From contig NZ_CP168034.1 in the NCBI RefSeq assembly GCF_041530365.1, forward strand, positions 2,108,001-2,172,000: a DNA stretch of 64,000 nucleotides, written 5' to 3'. Source of the DNA: Capnocytophaga sp. ARDL2 (lineage in GTDB: Bacteria; Bacteroidota; Bacteroidia; Flavobacteriales; Flavobacteriaceae). Both the position numbers and the translations under genes were made by a program. The notes beneath the pieces were generated by a model that was not told the DNA's origin, did no database searches, and was given only the letters and a program-made list of their open reading frames with translations. This document shows positions 63,365-64,000 of this stretch, one piece after another (position 1 is the first letter of the stretch; the number at the start of each line of letters is the position of its first letter).

Positions 63365-63785
63365 AAATTATCAAGCAGAGATACATTGGATGTCAAAGGT
63401 AAAACCTTGTTTTTTCATAGCTATTGGATTACCTTCTTTAATTCTTTTACCTTATGGAATTAAATATGAATCGTGGTTTAGTGTAGCTTTTTTATCAATT
63501 TTTATCTATTTGTTCATAGTAGGAATTTATAAGCTATTATTGGTAAACAGTATCAAAATTGAAATTGGACAACAATTTCTTACAGTAAAAGAGGGAATAT
63601 TAGTAAAGCGAACAGCCGATTTACTATTATTCAAAATGGAAGGAATTGGCATGTATGAATCTGTTTTAGGTAGAATGTTGGGGTATGGAATATTGACCAT
63701 TTCAACAGGAGAAATAGCTCAATCATTTATGATTGCCAATCCAAAAGAATTTAGAGAAAAATTGTTAGAAAATAAATATAGGTAA
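63351..63785 (+). CDS. Small membrane protein with bacterial PH-like domain
   Basis: A 144-residue protein. Two membrane helices (FFIAIGLPSLILLPYG and FLSIFIYLFIVGIYKLLLV) are followed by a PH-like beta domain (QFLTVKEGILVKRTADLLLF, LGYGILTIST). It overlaps dnaB by 14 bases. Its role is unknown. Confidence 0.7.
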   Translation: MDTIKNYQAEIHWMSKVKPCFFIAIGLPSLILLPYGIKYESWFSVAFLSIFIYLFIVGIYKLLLVNSIKIEIGQQFLTVKEGILVKRTADLLLFKMEGIGMYESVLGRMLGYGILTISTGEIAQSFMIANPKEFREKLLENKYR

Positions 63786-63795
63786 ACCTATTATA

Positions 63796-64000
63796 ATGTC
63801 GAAAAAAATACACACCAAAATAGCAAATGTTTATAAATGGTTACAAAAAAATGAAGAAATAGTAATCCCTTTATTTCTTTCAATTTTAGCTATTTCAATT
63901 TATCCGTTTGCAAGAAAGAAAGAAAAGGAAATTAAAATAACACAAAATATAGAAAATATGAAACATTACGAAGTAATTTCAGAACACACTTGTAAAATCA
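63796..64000 (+). CDS. Hypothetical membrane protein, N-terminal part (runs off the window)
   Basis: The frame from ATG 63796 is open to the window edge. It shows KWLQKNEEIVIPLFLSILAI and one membrane helix, then a Lys/Glu-rich stretch. The rest is outside the window. Confidence 0.6.
   Translation, partial: MSKKIHTKIANVYKWLQKNEEIVIPLFLSILAISIYPFARKKEKEIKITQNIENMKHYEVISEHTCKI

Noticed and set aside
1..64000. CRISPR array
   Set aside because: The only tandem array is the 21-bp one at 50693-50860, which has no spacers.
1..64000. tRNA or rRNA genes
   Set aside because: I saw no convincing cloverleaf or rRNA sequence on either strand. A dedicated scan could still find one.

Overview
The window is AT-rich DNA from a member of the Bacteroidota, most likely family Flavobacteriaceae and perhaps Capnocytophaga-like. 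The genus is a guess from the DnaK sequence, the promoter style (TTG-N19-TAnnTTTG) and the mobile-element content. Only a few genes look like chromosomal core. Most of the window is mobile DNA: a CTnDOT-type integrative conjugative element (ICE), insertion-sequence remnants and prophage pieces.

Layout. 1-2100: type III restriction-modification genes (res, cut by the window edge, and mod). 2324-4210: dnaK with its terminator and a motif-rich upstream region. 4450-6440: a mobile-DNA graveyard with an IS982-type transposase, an XRE phage repressor and a BRO antirepressor, all broken. 6708-14687: the integrase end of the ICE, with an IntDOT-like tyrosine recombinase, a roughly 390-bp imperfect palindrome, ssb, ardA, small hypothetical genes and a PRTRC cassette. 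14847-18485: a likely metalloprotease toxin and a secreted partner, two excisionase-like HTH genes and an orphan adenine methyltransferase. 18566-27679: the transfer genes traQ-O-N-M-L-K-J-I-G-F-E on the minus strand. 27828-39431: a 12-kb defence-like cargo lying between traE and traD. 39577-45948: traD, a DUF3408 gene, traA, a repeat-rich spacer with a likely oriT, then mobA, mobB and the coupling protein, whose first part is frameshifted.

46022-47556 holds an IS30 element with a frameshift, abutting a truncated ISL3-type transposase. 47660-54883 is a CecR-YbhGFSR-like efflux operon: a TetR repressor with two identical operators, a TolC-like protein, an HlyD lipoprotein, two ABC ATPases and two permeases. 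55209-56357 is a 5'-truncated gene joining a beta-propeller fragment to alpha-acetolactate decarboxylase. From about 56350 to the end lies an incomplete prophage-like region. Its leftward genes encode morphogenesis proteins, including a MuF protein with a toxin-like tail. Its rightward genes encode an antirepressor, two DUF3853 paralogues, replication proteins and a DnaB helicase.

The most interesting item is the four-gene operon at 27828-35799. It encodes two related ABC/SMC-type ATPases flanking a Septu PtuB-like HNH nuclease, followed by a 1015-residue UPF1-like SF1 helicase. Junctions of 4, 4 and 12 bases and a shared promoter suggest one functional system. I cannot match this architecture to a named defence system from memory. 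It faces a two-gene restriction-modification pair (PD-(D/E)XK nuclease and gamma-class methylase) across a small hairpin. Together they form a defence island inside a conjugation gene cluster.
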